Shown: piece after piece, positions 46,944-61,410 of the stretch | Layout of the letters: each line of letters opens with the position of its first letter | Numbering within the stretch: position 1 is the first letter of the stretch | Assembly: GCA_014898425.1 (NCBI GenBank) | Contig: RCSZ01000017.1 | Location: forward strand, 930,001 to 994,000 | Source: Botryotinia globosa | Taxonomy: Eukaryota; Ascomycota; Leotiomycetes; Helotiales; Sclerotiniaceae | Direction of reading: 5' to 3' | Length of the DNA: 64,000 nt | The notes under the pieces: model-generated | The model's database searches: none | What the model was told of the DNA's origin: nothing | Seen by the model: only the letters and a program-made list of their open reading frames with translations | Made by a program: the position numbers and the translations under genes

Positions 46944-48303
46944 ATGGGTATCAAACAATTGATGTCCATCATCAAGGACGAAGCTCCTGATGCAGTCAAG
47001 GAAGGAGAAATCAAAAATCAATTTGGTAGAAAAGTTGCGATTGTAAGTCCTTTGCTGCTATTCATTCTACACTTACATTTGCGCAATTAACTGACTTTGA
47101 TCTAGGATGCGTATGTGCTTCTTACAGTACCATCTATACTTTTTAGAAACTAATACCTTTCAGATCCATGTCCATCTATAGTTTCCTCATTGCCGTCCGC
47201 TCTGGAGGTGAGATGCTCACAAACGAAGATGGCGAAACTACCTCTCATTTGATGGGCATGTTTTACCGTACCCTACGTATTGTCGACAATGGTATCAAAC
47301 CAGTCTACGTATTCGACGGTGCACCACCAAAACTCAAGTCCGGCGAATTAGCAAAACGTTTCCAGCGCAAAGCAACTGCGACAGAAGGACTTGAAGAAGC
47401 AAAGGAAACTGGTACCGCAGAAGATATTGAGAAATTTTCAAGGAGAACCGTGCGAGTTACTAGGGAACATAACGCAGAGTGTCAGAAATTGTTGAAGTTG
47501 ATGGGTATTCCATATATTATTGCGCCAACAGAAGCAGAGGCACAATGTGCTGCGTTGGCTCGAGCAGGAAAGGTTTATGCTGCGGCAAGTGAGGATATGG
47601 ATACTTTATGTTTCGATTCTCCCATTCTTCTTCGACATCTCACATTTAGTGAACAGCGCAAAGAACCCATTCAAGAAGTTAGTTTGGAGAAAGTTCTCAC
47701 AGGATTAAATATGGATCGCAAACAAGTAAGAAACCTTTTCACACATCTCAGACTCCGGCGCAATACTAACATGATCCAAAGTTTGTAGATCTTTGCATCC
47801 TCCTCGGTTGCGATTACCTCGACCCTATACCCAAAATCGGCCCCCATACCGCCCTCAAACTCATTCGCGAACACGGTGATCTCGAAACCCTAGTCGCATG
47901 GATCACTGCTGACAAGAAAGAACGTTATGCCATTCCCGAAGACTGGCCATACCAAGACGCCCGCGAACTATTCTTCAAACCCGACGTTCGTCCCGCCGAC
48001 CACGAGGATTGCGATTTCAAGTGGGAAGCCCCGGACATTGAAGGACTCGTCAAATTCCTCGTTGTCGAAAAAGGTTTCTCGGAAGATCGTGTTCGCAGCG
48101 CTGCTCAAAAACTCACCAAAAATTTGAAATCGTCACAGCAAGCTAGACTGGAGGGATTCTTCAAGCCCATCCCAAAGACAGACGAAGAGAGAGCCAATCT
48201 AAAACGTAAAAACGATGAGAAGAACGAGGCAAAGAAGAAGAAGGTCAAGGATGAGAAGAAGGAAAAGGCAAAGGCGAAAGCAAAGCCTCGAGGAACTGCC
48301 TAA
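46944..48303 (+). CDS. FEN1: flap endonuclease 1 (FEN1/Rad27)
   Basis: Predicted 395 aa in four exons: 46944-47042, 47106-47110, 47164-47725 and 47782-48303. Exon 2 is a 5-nt micro-exon (GATGC) between two good introns. Without it the frame is lost, and with it the protein reads [13 protein letters not shown], where Asp34 is a metal ligand. The N and I nuclease domains are complete: [38 protein letters not shown] and [23 protein letters not shown] box QARLEGFF at about residues 342-349 binds PCNA, and a Lys-rich tail should serve as nuclear signal. FEN1 cuts 5' flaps in Okazaki fragment maturation and long-patch base excision repair. Length equals the family norm. Confidence 0.95.
47106..47110 (+). 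other. 5-nt micro-exon of FEN1
   Basis: GATGC is bounded by acceptor ATCTAG upstream and donor GTATGT downstream. It supplies the codon for Asp34 and two bases of the next codon. Exon 1 ends in phase 0 and exon 3 needs phase 2, so direct joining of exons 1 and 3 would shift the frame. Confidence 0.85.
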
Positions 48304-49961
<1,658 letters not shown>

Positions 49962-52900
49962 TCAATCCTGTCTCCACAAGATCCCTCCACCAACCCAATC
50001 CCAAAAGCCCTTCCCATTTCCATTTCCCACTCCCCTTTCTTCAAAATCCCACTCTACATCTTCATCCCCATCACCATAATCATAAATATCCCTCGCCCTC
50101 ATATTCGCCACATTACTCGCACCACATTCATGTTTCTTTCTACCTTTCCTCCCACCCTTCATCCCGCTTCCACTTCCACTCGGTTGACAACAACAACAAC
50201 CCGGTTTATCACAATCATGCATTTCATCTTCATCGTTATCTTCACATCCATACTCTTCCAACATCTTCCTCTCACCACCACAAATCCCTCCCTCCCCCTT
50301 CTCCTTCCCCTTCTCTATCCCACTCAAAATTAACTCTCTCAATTCCTCCACCACACCCCCAAGTCTCTGAATCTCCTTCTTATCCCCTTCCCGTTCCCTC
50401 TCCCACCATTCCTCTATTTTCATTCTTTCTCCTTCCTGTTGCGTTAATAAATCTTTAACCAGATCTTCCACTCTTTTTTCTTTCGCCTCCACCTCTCTTT
50501 CTACTCTTACCCCCTTTCCGTTTCTTTTCACCGATACATCAAAATCACTCTCATCCATTTCCGTACCCTTTCCCCCCAGAATTTCAGGATCAAGCAACCC
50601 CTCAATTTCCATGTCATCCAATCTCCGACCGCTAATAATCTTACATTCATGTTCACATCCCAACACTCCAACACCCTCTCCCACAATTCCAGTCAATCTC
50701 TCAACTCCCTTCCCCTTTCCTTTCTCTCTTCTTCTACCACCTTTCAGGCCCTTAAACTGGCTCGATGGATGTTTAAAAGCATCTCGCTGATCCATAAAAT
50801 TCCCCTTGCTATCAACATATCTCATCTCCACCTTCCCGTTGGCTTTGTACTGCTTATCAAAGCCCTCATCAAGTTGTTCCAACTCCGATTCATTATCACC
50901 ACCTCGCTTTCCACACTTTTCATCCCGAGTCACTCTTCGACAAACTATCTCACTCTTCCTGCTTTCCTCCGCTTTCCTCATCCTCTCTCTTTCAATCTCT
51001 TCGCTACTTTCAAGACTTGGCAGGTCTGAAAGCTTTTGTATATTTAATGGACGCGGAGTCCTACTTTCAGATTGAACCCCAGTCCGGTCCACAAACAAAG
51101 GTACATCAGATACCAAATCACAATCCCTCACTTCTGAATCCAATGACTTCGAATCCCTACTGATAATCCAACCTCCCGCTCGAACACCACCAAGCATCCC
51201 CACATCAGATTCCTCACTCTTCTCATCCTTCAAATCCCATCTTTCTCCCTTCGATCCCACAATCTCCCCCTTCAGTCCCACCTCATCCTCGGACAATTCT
51301 CCAATCTCTCGCTGCGGTATTACAGTACAAGACTCATCTATTCTCAACCTCCCACCAATCGCCGACTCCCTACTACCGCGTTTTTCCATCGCTATTTTCG
51401 GAGCAGAAACATCCTCATCCCCAAGCTCAGGATTTATCGAACTCGGTACCATCAGATCTTTCTCAAATGATTTGTTTCGTTTTTCCTCCAAGAATCCATC
51501 CACCGCACGCATAATCTCCTCCATATCTTTCTCCTTCTTCATCCTTCCCACGATCTTCAATAATCCCACATCCCTAACCTCTCTCATCCACTCTATCTCC
51601 TCCAAATTTATCCAACCCCGTCCTTCCTCGCCAATCCCCTCTTCCTCCCAATCTTTCCCATAAACCACACTCCAAACATCCTTCATTTTGTCCATGAACC
51701 GCCCCTCTATCTTATCAACACCCGCACCCTCACCCCTAGAACTCACAGCCACTTCAAATTCCCTCTCTAACCTCCCGATCATATTTTTCAACTCTTCAAC
51801 TTCCCTCTTCAAATCCCTAACCTCACCCTCCATCCCCTCCACTCTCGAATTCTGGAAAATCTTCCCCAACGAAGAACTAGACGACTTCATCAAAGTAGGC
51901 GATTTCGAACGATTAACTTTCTGCAGTCTCTTGCGAGGAGATGGCGAGCGAGTACTTGCAGCCGGAGACTCCGCCACTAGCAATGGTGGCGAGCTAGGGC
52001 CGTCCAATTGAGGCATCGAACGACGTATCATCGTAGGAACTACAATCTTCATCAACACAATCCATTCCAACACACAAGCATAACAATCAGAGAAACTCAC
52101 CATCACGAAATTCAACCTGCGAACTGCCCATCGTAACACGTTCATTCTCATCCGTCGTGGATTCCCACGATCCTAAATCCGCCATCTTCCTCTTCATCTT
52201 TCGATCCATCACCGGAAGTTTATTTCTCGTCTCCGTATCCATTTTCTCCACTGCCTTTCTAAACTGAGCCATCGGTCCCTCCGAATTGACTTTCCAGAAT
52301 TTTTCCATCTCCTCTTCAATCTCACTACATTCTTCCGTTCCCAGCAACCATTCCTCTGATCCATTTCCATCAGAATCCTTAGAATTATCGACTCTAAATG
52401 AACCAGGCGAAAAATGATGAACCCCGTTCAAATCTTTCGACAAACAAGGCTGCGAGAAAGCTCTCTCTCTCGCCGGATATTGTGAAGCCTTTCTCTCCAT
52501 AGCAACACTGCCAAGCTCCTGCGACACATTCTTCTCGTTTACCTGCGCATCAAACATCCGGTAACTCGCTGGGGTTTTACCAACTTTTTCTCTGACCGTG
52601 CGATACTGACCATGCTTAGGTGTCATCAATTGTATGACTCTCTGATGCACAGGCGAAAAGCGCTCTGAACTCGCAATATTGCGTTCATTCTCACGTTCCA
52701 CTGAGTCTTCACGAATTCCCTTATGACCTGAAGAGTGCCCATCAACCTCATCCCCAGGGGTACATACTTTAACTTGCCGGCACGGAGAATCCGACGATTT
52801 GCAGTTTCCATCATCCACATCAATACTCACACCCTCATCTTCCATCAACCCAGACTCAGGATAATCTATTCCCCCTTTCCCCATCACAAACAACGAGATC

Positions 52901-54360
52901 GGGCTTCCAAAATTACTCGAAACCCCCTCTCGACTCGCAATCGTACGATCGTAATTTCTTTGCATTTGAGCTGAGCAGTCTTTGCCTAAGTCCTCAATAC
53001 CTGCTACCAAATTACCTTCCCCCATACCACAATCTTTAAGTCCACTAGCACAAAACTCTATCTCCTTCAACGAACTCACCTCCCCCACAATCTCATTACT
53101 CTTGCTAGAACGAGTAGGAGAAGGCGAGCGATAAAGACCTTGCTTAGCCTCATGTACCAAACGAGGTACTTTGAGAGAAAATCCTCGGATACTCTCTTTC
53201 CGTCTATTCTCTTGCGATGCGTCGAGAGCCTTATCAACAGATTTCGATATCTCATCCCAAAGTTGTTCATGTGGACTTTTGACAGTTTTTTTCGGCTCCT
53301 CCCCTTCTTCCTCGAGATTCAAATTGATATCGATTTCATGAGTAAACTTTACATCAGGATATTTATCCTTCCTCTCGGTTTCCGAATCTTGTACGCACCC
53401 CACATTAGAGTAACACGCCCGCTTGTTCTCATCTTCGGGATCGAAAACGAATTCTTTAATGTTAATAGGAGTAGAAACTTCGTAAGATAGATATTCATCT
53501 CGAATTTCAGGTTCTGAAGTATGTACTGAATCCACCTTGAAAAGTCTTTCCAGCTCATTCTCGCTCTCAGAGCTATTGATATTATCACAGCTAGCCCCTG
53601 ATGTGATATGAAAATCTGACTCATTTTTGCCTCCAGACAACGCGTATTCATGCCAAACAGCTTGTGTGTCTTCGGCAGGTGTGCCGAGTATGTCTGATGG
53701 TAGTGGTAAGCCCGTTGGAATACCATATTTAGTACCCACTGATTTGTTCTTAGCGAAAACATCATTATCCGAATGATTGATTCGATCTTCCTCCTCCCTA
53801 CTTGCTAGAAACATCCTATGGTTACTCGCCAGGATACGACTGAGACCTCTCAATGACGAAGAAAAGTCATCTTTGCCCTCTCCATCTGAATCATCCATAT
53901 CCATCAACGCAATACCCTTTCCTTTTACCCTACTCGGAGTTGATGATTCCAACTCATCATAAAGATTCTTATTCATCTTATCTTCCCGCAACATCTTCAA
54001 ACCACTTTCCATCTTCCCAATCGTAATGAGATTTCCCTCACCATCGAGCGACCCAACATTCAAAGGCTTAACCATATCTTCCTCAACATCATAAGTTGGA
54101 ATACTAATAACAGTAATGATTGAATCATCGGAATCGGCTTCAGATGCCATAACAGAGTCTACTCCCGAGTCTCTTCTAGGACTTGGACCTGGACTTGATT
54201 GCCCAATGTCTTCAGAGGAACCCGAACCATCCAATCCACATCCAATCCTAGCACTGCTCTTTCTCTTCCTGAGAATTGTGCCAGTCTTAATAGGTGTTTT
54301 CTCTCTTCGTCTAACAGTCTCTTTCCCACTGGCCGAACCCGAGCCAGCCCAAATATGCAT
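49962..54360 (-). CDS. large disordered protein with coiled coils
   Basis: Predicted 1445 aa in two exons, 54360-52101 and 52039-49962. The 61-nt intron has donor GTGAGT and acceptor TTGTAG; the frame runs EFRD-V-PTMIRRSMPQL. I do not recognise the family. The first 750 residues are acidic and Ser-rich with scattered SP/TP sites. After the intron, a Ser/Pro-rich basic patch (SPSPRKRLQKVNRSKSPT) precedes a clear coiled coil (EGEVRDLKREVEELKNMI and on). Further Glu/Lys helices occur around EREVEAKEKRVEDLVKDLL. Near the C-terminus lies a cysteine cluster (CDKPGCCCC). A structural or spindle-pole-type scaffold is conceivable, but the sequence does not prove it. The stop at 49962 may be premature (see 49691-50044), and the start is close to the upstream gene. 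Confidence 0.6.
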
Positions 54361-54435
54361 TTTGAATATTTTGCCAAACAAACAAACAAACAAACAACGA
54401 ATAATAAATGGGCAATACTGTGCGCGGCAACCAAT

Positions 54436-55855
54436 TTACCAGGAGACACGCCAATTAACTGATACAGTATTGGCTTTTTCCACGGGGAAAATTTGTTCTA
54501 AGAGTCAATCAGTATGTGAACAAAAAGGTCGATCAAGCATTGCCATTTTCAGGGCCCAGGACAATCAGTACTATCCACTTACCCAGATCCTTATCCTTCG
54601 CTACTAGGTTCTCCAAAAGTACAGCGTCTGGACTCAATGGAGGATCAAAACAAAAAAAGTACGATATTCTCTCTATAACACGAGCGAAGCTCTGAACCGG
54701 AATCTTTCTCCCTTCACTGGTAGTAGGCAAAAAGCTATTAGGGATGGGAAAGGTATCAGCAGGGTACTCGACTTCAGTGCAAGCCTCTTCAAATTGATAT
54801 TCTTGCAGTTCGTGAACTGATTCTACGTCAATGCTGTCGTCGTATTCCTTTTCCGTAAGCTTGCAGACACACAAATTACTTTCGAGGATCGTGTAGGCTT
54901 TGATCACAAGCTTGATTTGAATCTTGAATAGTTTCGGTGACCTGTTCAGATATACAGGACCACCAGGTGGGAATCGGGGTAGAGGACGTTTCCCACGGAG
55001 TATTTTTTCCCAATTACGCTTCAAATACTTCTCTTCTACTTGTGGGAACAAGTGTGTCAATAGTGTTGCAACCAAGTTTTCAAATTGATTTCCGATATCT
55101 GCGCCGAACAAGAGCTTGATTTGAAGTTGTTGACTTCGTTGGAATGTGTTTGACAGGGTCTGCTCAAGTACAGCAACGTACGCTTTGAGGTTATCGAAGC
55201 TAACTTCTCTGTTTTGTCGTATTGAGCGGTGATAACAAAATTCTTTGTACTCTTGTTCAACCTGTCCCTCGAGCTCGAGAATTTCGTTCTCTATATCCTT
55301 AACTGGCTCGCGACTTTCTCCTACTATCGGAAATCCAACAGTAAGCGGCAAGCCGTTGAAGTTTCTGGCCAGAAGTGCAGAAGAAGGGAGGTATCTCAGT
55401 GGTTGTGCTGGCTGTGGCCAATTGTAAGATGTATGGCTCTGATTATAGTTGCCTTGAAAGGTAGCTTGTGCTGAACTTGATGTCAGTGGATGAGAGGAAT
55501 TTAAGAATTGTTGTTGTCCTTGGTTGATATGCAAGGCACCCAGTGATTGCAAGCTGCCAGGTGCTGGCGAGCTTCTCTGTACGCCCACGTCGCTTGACGA
55601 TTGAATATTATGTGCTCCAATCGAGCCCGTATCGATGAAGGTTTGATTTTGGTTGGGATATCCGTTTCTATATGTCTGTTGTAGCTGAGCTCCTTGCAGC
55701 GACTGACCCCACTGCAGCACCAACCCACCCTGTTCCGTCCCCTTCTCTCCTTGCAAATCCAACTGTTGTAGTCTACCTAGCAACAAATCCTCTCTACCCT
55801 CTTCACTCAGTATCTGACCTTGTCCCAGCTTAAAAGACTGAGCGTTTGGATCCAT
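54436..55855 (-). CDS. uncharacterised protein with Gln-rich N-terminus
   Basis: Predicted 444 aa in two exons, 55855-54583 and 54497-54436. The 85-nt intron has donor GTAAGT and acceptor CTTAG. I do not recognise the family. Residues 1-160 are Gln/Ser/Asn-rich and disordered. Residues about 185-430 look folded and partly helical: DIENEILELEGQVEQEYKEF, then LKAYVAVLEQTLSNTFQRS and KLFKIQIKLVIKAYTILES. The predicted last 20 residues come from the short second exon, and that end is uncertain. Without splicing, the protein would end 15 residues past the donor. The TAA at 54438-54436 is in frame with the downstream gene, which begins 75 nt later with no other stop between. The two could therefore be one transcription unit or one gene. 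Confidence 0.6.
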
Positions 55856-56371
55856 TCACGTTCATGTAAATCAACAGAGACGCAAACAAGTATGATGGAA
55901 TATGAGTTTGAATTTCGTGTATGTGAATCAGAGGATGGTGGGGGAGGAAGAAGTGTTGTGAGTTTGAATCTCGTATGTAAATCCGAGTCTCATATATAAA
56001 TCCAACTCTCATACGTGAACCAGAATACAGTGAGTAAAGAAGAAGTGACGTGAGAGAGAATGAAGCATCACATCCCCAGTAAAGAAAGCCCCCAAAATAA
56101 ATAAACCCAAGAGCTCAATAAATTTCCCAATCAGGAAACCACACCACCATGTTTCCCTCTCTCCACAACAAAATAAAACAAAATGAAATAAAACAAGACA
56201 AAACAAGCAAGCACGATCACCGTCTTCTCTCAAATTCCAATATAGGAAAGTACCATTCATATATTACAGTCTCTGCCCATACCCTCCCTCTCCCATCCTC
56301 TCCCATCCTCTCCCAGCTATATATATACATACCATACCATTCCATTTCGGAAACCACCACCACCCAAGGAA

Positions 56372-56437
<66 letters not shown>

Positions 56438-57551
56438 GTATAAGATAAGCATAAGCATAAGCATAAGCAAAAGCAAAACCCACCCCCCCCCATCCACAAA
56501 CTTTATATACTCCGTATATATAAGAAGTTAAGGACTACTTGATACTTGATACCCACACGTACAATTCCAATACATACATACTCTCACACTCACACTCACA
56601 AAATACAAACCCCAACCTCAGAACCCACACACCACAAAACACAAAAAGTAAAAAAAAACTACAATTCTTTTACATATCTCATTCAATTCTCTATCCAATC
56701 CTATACTATCCAATGCTATCCAATGCTATCATATCTACACTCTCCCTCCTCCCTCCTCCCTTCCCCCCCCTTTCCTTCCTCTCAAAACCCCCTATATACG
56801 TCCACCCATCCGTCCAATTTACACAATTTACACCACAACCACAACTATACCCACCATCAATCTCATCAACACCAAAACCAACACCAATATTCGACTATTG
56901 TTTTGATTCCCTATCCACTCTCTCAACGATCTATCATCCATCCAACAAAAACAACAACATAACCAAATCTATCTACAAAACTTTTTTCTCCCTTCCCATC
57001 TCATCTCCTCCCTCTCCCCCTACTCTCAACTCTCAACTCCCACTCCACCAAACTCAAACTCAAAGAAACAAACAATAGTAGAGATTGTGTCAACCATTCA
57101 TCTTTCCTCACTCCATCCCCCCATCTTCTCCTCCCTCATTCATCACCCCGCCCCTCTCATATCTCCTCTTTTCCTTCCCCTCAATCAACCTCCACAATAA
57201 ACAAACACAAAAGAAACTCGACTACGAATACGATGATGACCCTCTAAATCAACCAAGCCAGTCAATGACAGCCCTAGTAAAACTCAAAGCAAGCAGAGGT
57301 AAAAGGGAAAAAAAGTGATTAAGATTCAATGAAAGTTTCCCATCCGACAAAACCTCCCAGAGAGAAAGAAAGTAAAAGAAAAGTAAAGTAAAAAAAGGCG
57401 ATTCGCTAGATGGTATCATGGTATCTTATCTTATCCCCCACTTACTGCACTGCGCCTACTGACTATTGCTCCAACTCTACTCCTTATCAACTTGCCATGT
57501 ATTGTTTCACTCCTCTTGTATCCATCCCTAAGCAATCCCTGTTTATACAAA
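55856..57551. other. intergenic region with GAAA repeat
   Basis: About 1.7 kb between two minus-strand genes. It contains the promoter of the gene at 54436-55855 and the terminator of the PI4P 5-kinase gene. A GAAA microsatellite lies at 56374-56437 and the plus strand is otherwise C-rich. No gene is supported. Confidence 0.5.
56374..56437. repeat. (GAAA)n microsatellite
   Basis: About 16 uninterrupted GAAA units. A short CATAAG hexamer run follows. Confidence 0.9.
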
Positions 57552-60500
57552 TCATCTCCCTATCCCAATCCCAGAATCTTTCTCTTCCACTCCTCTTCCA
57601 TTTGGCGGCAAAGGCGGTAATTGTTTTTCCAAGCTACTCCTGCTAATCATCCTCCTTAAACTTTGCGGTCTTCCTTGATTGTCATTCAAACTGGGAGGAT
57701 AATCTTTGGCAGGCGTAGCTGGCCTTCTCTCGTCATCATCATGTGTACTCCTAATACTCCTTCCACTTCTTCCTCCTGTACTACTGGCTTCTCCCATTTC
57801 CTCGACAACTGGAAGTATCTGTCCCTGTAGTCCATTCGTCCTTTCTGCACTTGGGCTTCTGACTGTCGATACGGTTCTCGGTTCAATATGCTCTCGTCTT
57901 CCATCATGCTCAGCTCTCAAGGCTTCATTTTCAGCGCGTTGAATGGTAGTGTTGTTTGTGACGGTACGATGCATATGTGTACTATTTGAACGTCGGCGTG
58001 TAGAACCCATGGTAAGGTTGGAGTCTGTGTGGGGGACGGGTGGGAGAGGACATTCTTCTTCTCGGGCGGCCTCTTCTTGAGATTTTGTGATTCCCTCAAT
58101 AAAGTCGATGAAACGGTCGCCATAAGGTTGGGGGTTGATTGGAGAAATCAGTTTCTTATCATGCTTGAGACCCTCTGTTTTTGTATTAGCTCAGATCATC
58201 ACCACAAAATCAATTTGACTTACTGAAGAGGTGTTCGAGTTTCTTTAGAGTGCCATAATGGGTAAGACAATCAATAATCGACAAGAAGAAAATTTCCTCT
58301 CCAGGACTATTATCTTCATGTGTAGCTCGGAATCCGCCATCGTCACTATAGAATGTGAAATCTTTCTTGTTTTCTTCTTCAATTTCATCCGGCATTCGTG
58401 AACTGCTTTGTCCCATTGGAATTGGCTTTTCCTGCTTGATGATCTGGCGTAGTTCTCTCGCTTTCCTAGCACTCTCCAGTTTACTCGGAGTTCTCATTAA
58501 AGGTCCAGGTGGTCCAGAATCATCTACTAGGCTATCTCCCCCGGGCTGAAAGACTTGTAAAGTCTTGTCCCGTAGATTTTCTTCGTTCCCCTTGGTCAAG
58601 TCATGTATTCCGACCAACATACTATAATCCATAATCTTCAGTTTTTGCAATAATGCTACATCCTTCTCCATTTGTTCGAAGAAGACTCGTCTCTTTTCCG
58701 GCCCAAATTCCAGGTGAAGGTTTCGTCGAAGCCAATTCAAGTCCTTGAGCGTAGCACGGGGGTTTTGTTCCAGGTTCTCCTCTTTGAAATCTCGACCAAT
58801 GGTTGATCCTTTCAAATCAAAGGTTTGATGGACATCGCGGTGTGGTGGGAACAGGTTGTTCATGACCACAAAATGAATCTTTCTTCCATACGGAATCTTC
58901 ACTCGATGAAGTCCATAAAATTGGGATAGAAGTGTGTTAGGATTGTCCTCCACATGGTGGTAGTAATCCTTCAAAATCTTTCTCAAGAACTTATGCTCGG
59001 AGTGATGAATCGTTTTGATGATATATTTGTAATCTCTCGAGAAGTAGAAGAAACTTCCACTCTTTCCCGGTGATCCCAATTCAGAAAGAATGTATTTGCT
59101 TGTCAACGACATGAGATAATCTGCCGGATCCAACTTGAATCTTGCCCGCAGACTTCGAAATACCCATGGCGCGTAGTCCTTGAATTTGAAATCGTACTTT
59201 GCAGATGGAGTCAACTCATTCCCGGTACTGTGTAGAGTATTAGCTCAGTCGTTCCACACATGTTGATTGCAACCTACATATCAAACGAGAATTTGTGCTT
59301 GGCCTCGAAATCTGCATCAGTCAAGGGTCTATCCAACTTCGCGTTCGTTCTCGAAACGGTAAAGCGAATGCCCGTCAACATGTTATATGCCGTAACCCAA
59401 TTAACATGGTTTTGATCAACTTTCGTACCAACAACCACTCTATCGTCATCTTCCTCATCCTTCTTTCTCCTCTTGCTCGCACGCTTCTGTCGTACAGCTT
59501 CTGCCCATCTAAGTGCATCCTCATCCGGAGGAACCTCCTCGTGAGGCATATTAGAATGTATCGATTGTGTATTTCGTCTATTGATACTTGAGGATCCACG
59601 TCTAGCACCTGCTGTAGCTACCGAAGTTGGAGAGAATCTTCCACTCGTAAAGACCGCGTCATTACCATCCCTTGAATTTCTACCCGAACTGACTTTGGGC
59701 ACTTCTAATGTATGTCGATGCTTCAACTGAGTAGAGCCAGGGTGTTGAAGGGAGTTTTGTGAGGGTGAAGAGGGCGAGGAAAGAGAAGAAAATCTTTGTG
59801 GTTGTTGTGGTTGTGGTTGTGGCAGTGGTGAAGTACTTGTAGAACGACCTGGCGTTTCGGGTATAGGTAATGAATTATTAGTAGGTACTGGAGTCGAAGG
59901 TAACATAGGTGATTGATAAGTCAAGGGACCTGTGCTCTGAGGATGTGATTGAGGACTCGAAATTCGATTCTGGTGTTCGCTATCACTCGTCGTGATTGGT
60001 CGTGGTGAGTCGACGGTAGCGTTGGAGGCGGTTCCATTTGTTGATGCATAAGAGTTTCGGTCTCCAGCACCATTTGACAACCGATTAAAGCCATTTGCAG
60101 GACCTGGACTCCTCCTTCCATTCTGGGATGAAGCATTGGGTTGTTCATTTACCGAATATGTACTGCCATTCATCGAAGAACGAGATCTGTAATCCCAACT
60201 ACCTGCGCTGGATCGACCATTTGGTAAGGAGTTCAAGGTTGGCTCATGATGCGCATCTCCATTCATTTGGTGCCTGCCAGTCGTCCCGTTACCATTGGAG
60301 TGAGGGTGCGAGTGACCATTTGACGCAGCACCACCATCGATATATAGATCCGAGGGGTTCTCCAAACCATTCCTTATTGAATTATGTGTTGAGGTTCTGC
60401 CATTTATGCCATTTATGCCATTCATGCCATTCGCACCATTCGCACCATTGAGGGATAGCTTTTCGTGTGAATTTCGAAGATGGCTGGGGAGATCCAATGG

Positions 60501-60578
60501 GGGTCGGGATGACGAAGAATACATAGAGCCTCCTGTGTCATCATTTAAGAACGATGGCATCTCTTCGAAGTGTGGCAT
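57552..60578 (-). CDS. MSS4: phosphatidylinositol-4-phosphate 5-kinase (MSS4 type)
   Basis: Predicted 975 aa in three exons: 60578-59278, 59227-58224 and 58174-57552. Introns are 50 and 49 nt; the joins give KFSFDITGNELTPS and EHLFKGLKHDKKLI. The N-terminal 340 residues are disordered, with NG-type repeats (NGANGMNGINGING) and many Ser/Pro. A charged RASKRRKKDEEDD patch precedes the kinase domain. The catalytic core shows KDYAPWVFR, FYFSRDYKYIIKTIHHSEHKF, FDLKGSTIGR, IMDYSMLVGIHD, EEIFFLSIIDCLTHYG and the activation-loop segment PQPYGDRFIDFI. The C-terminal tail is disordered. The enzyme makes PI(4,5)P2 at the plasma membrane and supports actin organisation and polarised growth; yeast MSS4 is essential. 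All kinase motifs appear intact. Confidence 0.95.
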
Positions 60579-61371
60579 TCGTGAAGCTGGTTAATGGGTA
60601 TCGAGACTAAGTCGCGTTTGTTTTTGATGTGAATCGAGAGGGTTTGGTGGTGGTACGGTACGGGGTAAGTGGATGTTTAAAAAGGAGATTACGGGTTTTG
60701 CGGATGCGGGTGCCAATTGATAGTGCGTGGGTTATTGAGTTAATAAGTCAGTCAGTCAGTCAGTCAATCAGTCAGGAATTGACTAGTTGTAACGAGGGAT
60801 AGAAGCAGATGGGAAGTGAAGTGCAGAGGAATAATTGGATAGAATAAGTGAGCGAGCATATGAACATTATCAGCATAACATCATTTCTTTAGGTGGGTGA
60901 AAGAGAAGATTGAATTGAAGTCAAGGGCAATTAATTAGTAAGAGAGAGTTAGTTATGAGGGAGTGAGTGAAGACTAATAAAAGTAGTGAGGGAGAGAACT
61001 TCTGGTTATTATTATTAATTATTTTAGTAGGTAATTAGGCCGTGGGAGGGATCGGGATTATTATTACTTTGCAATCAGGGATTAAAGCAAGTGTACAGAG
61101 GACTCTTCCTGGTAGTAATTGTGAATTTATGATTATTATATCAAAAGACTGGAATATGGAATTAAGTATATTGTTGTAGTATATATATGTATGTATTTAT
61201 GTGTATATGTATTTATGTATGTATGTATTTATATGTGTATGTATTTATATGTATATGTATTTATGTATATATATATTTATGTGTGTATGTATTTATGTGT
61301 GTATGTATGTATATATGTATGTATATATGTATGTATATATGTATGTATATATGTATTTATGTATATATGTA

Positions 61372-61410
<39 letters not shown>

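Noticed and set aside
56149..57318. Pro/Thr/His-rich plus-strand frames
   Set aside because: Low-complexity C-rich intergenic DNA, no domain, no splice partners.
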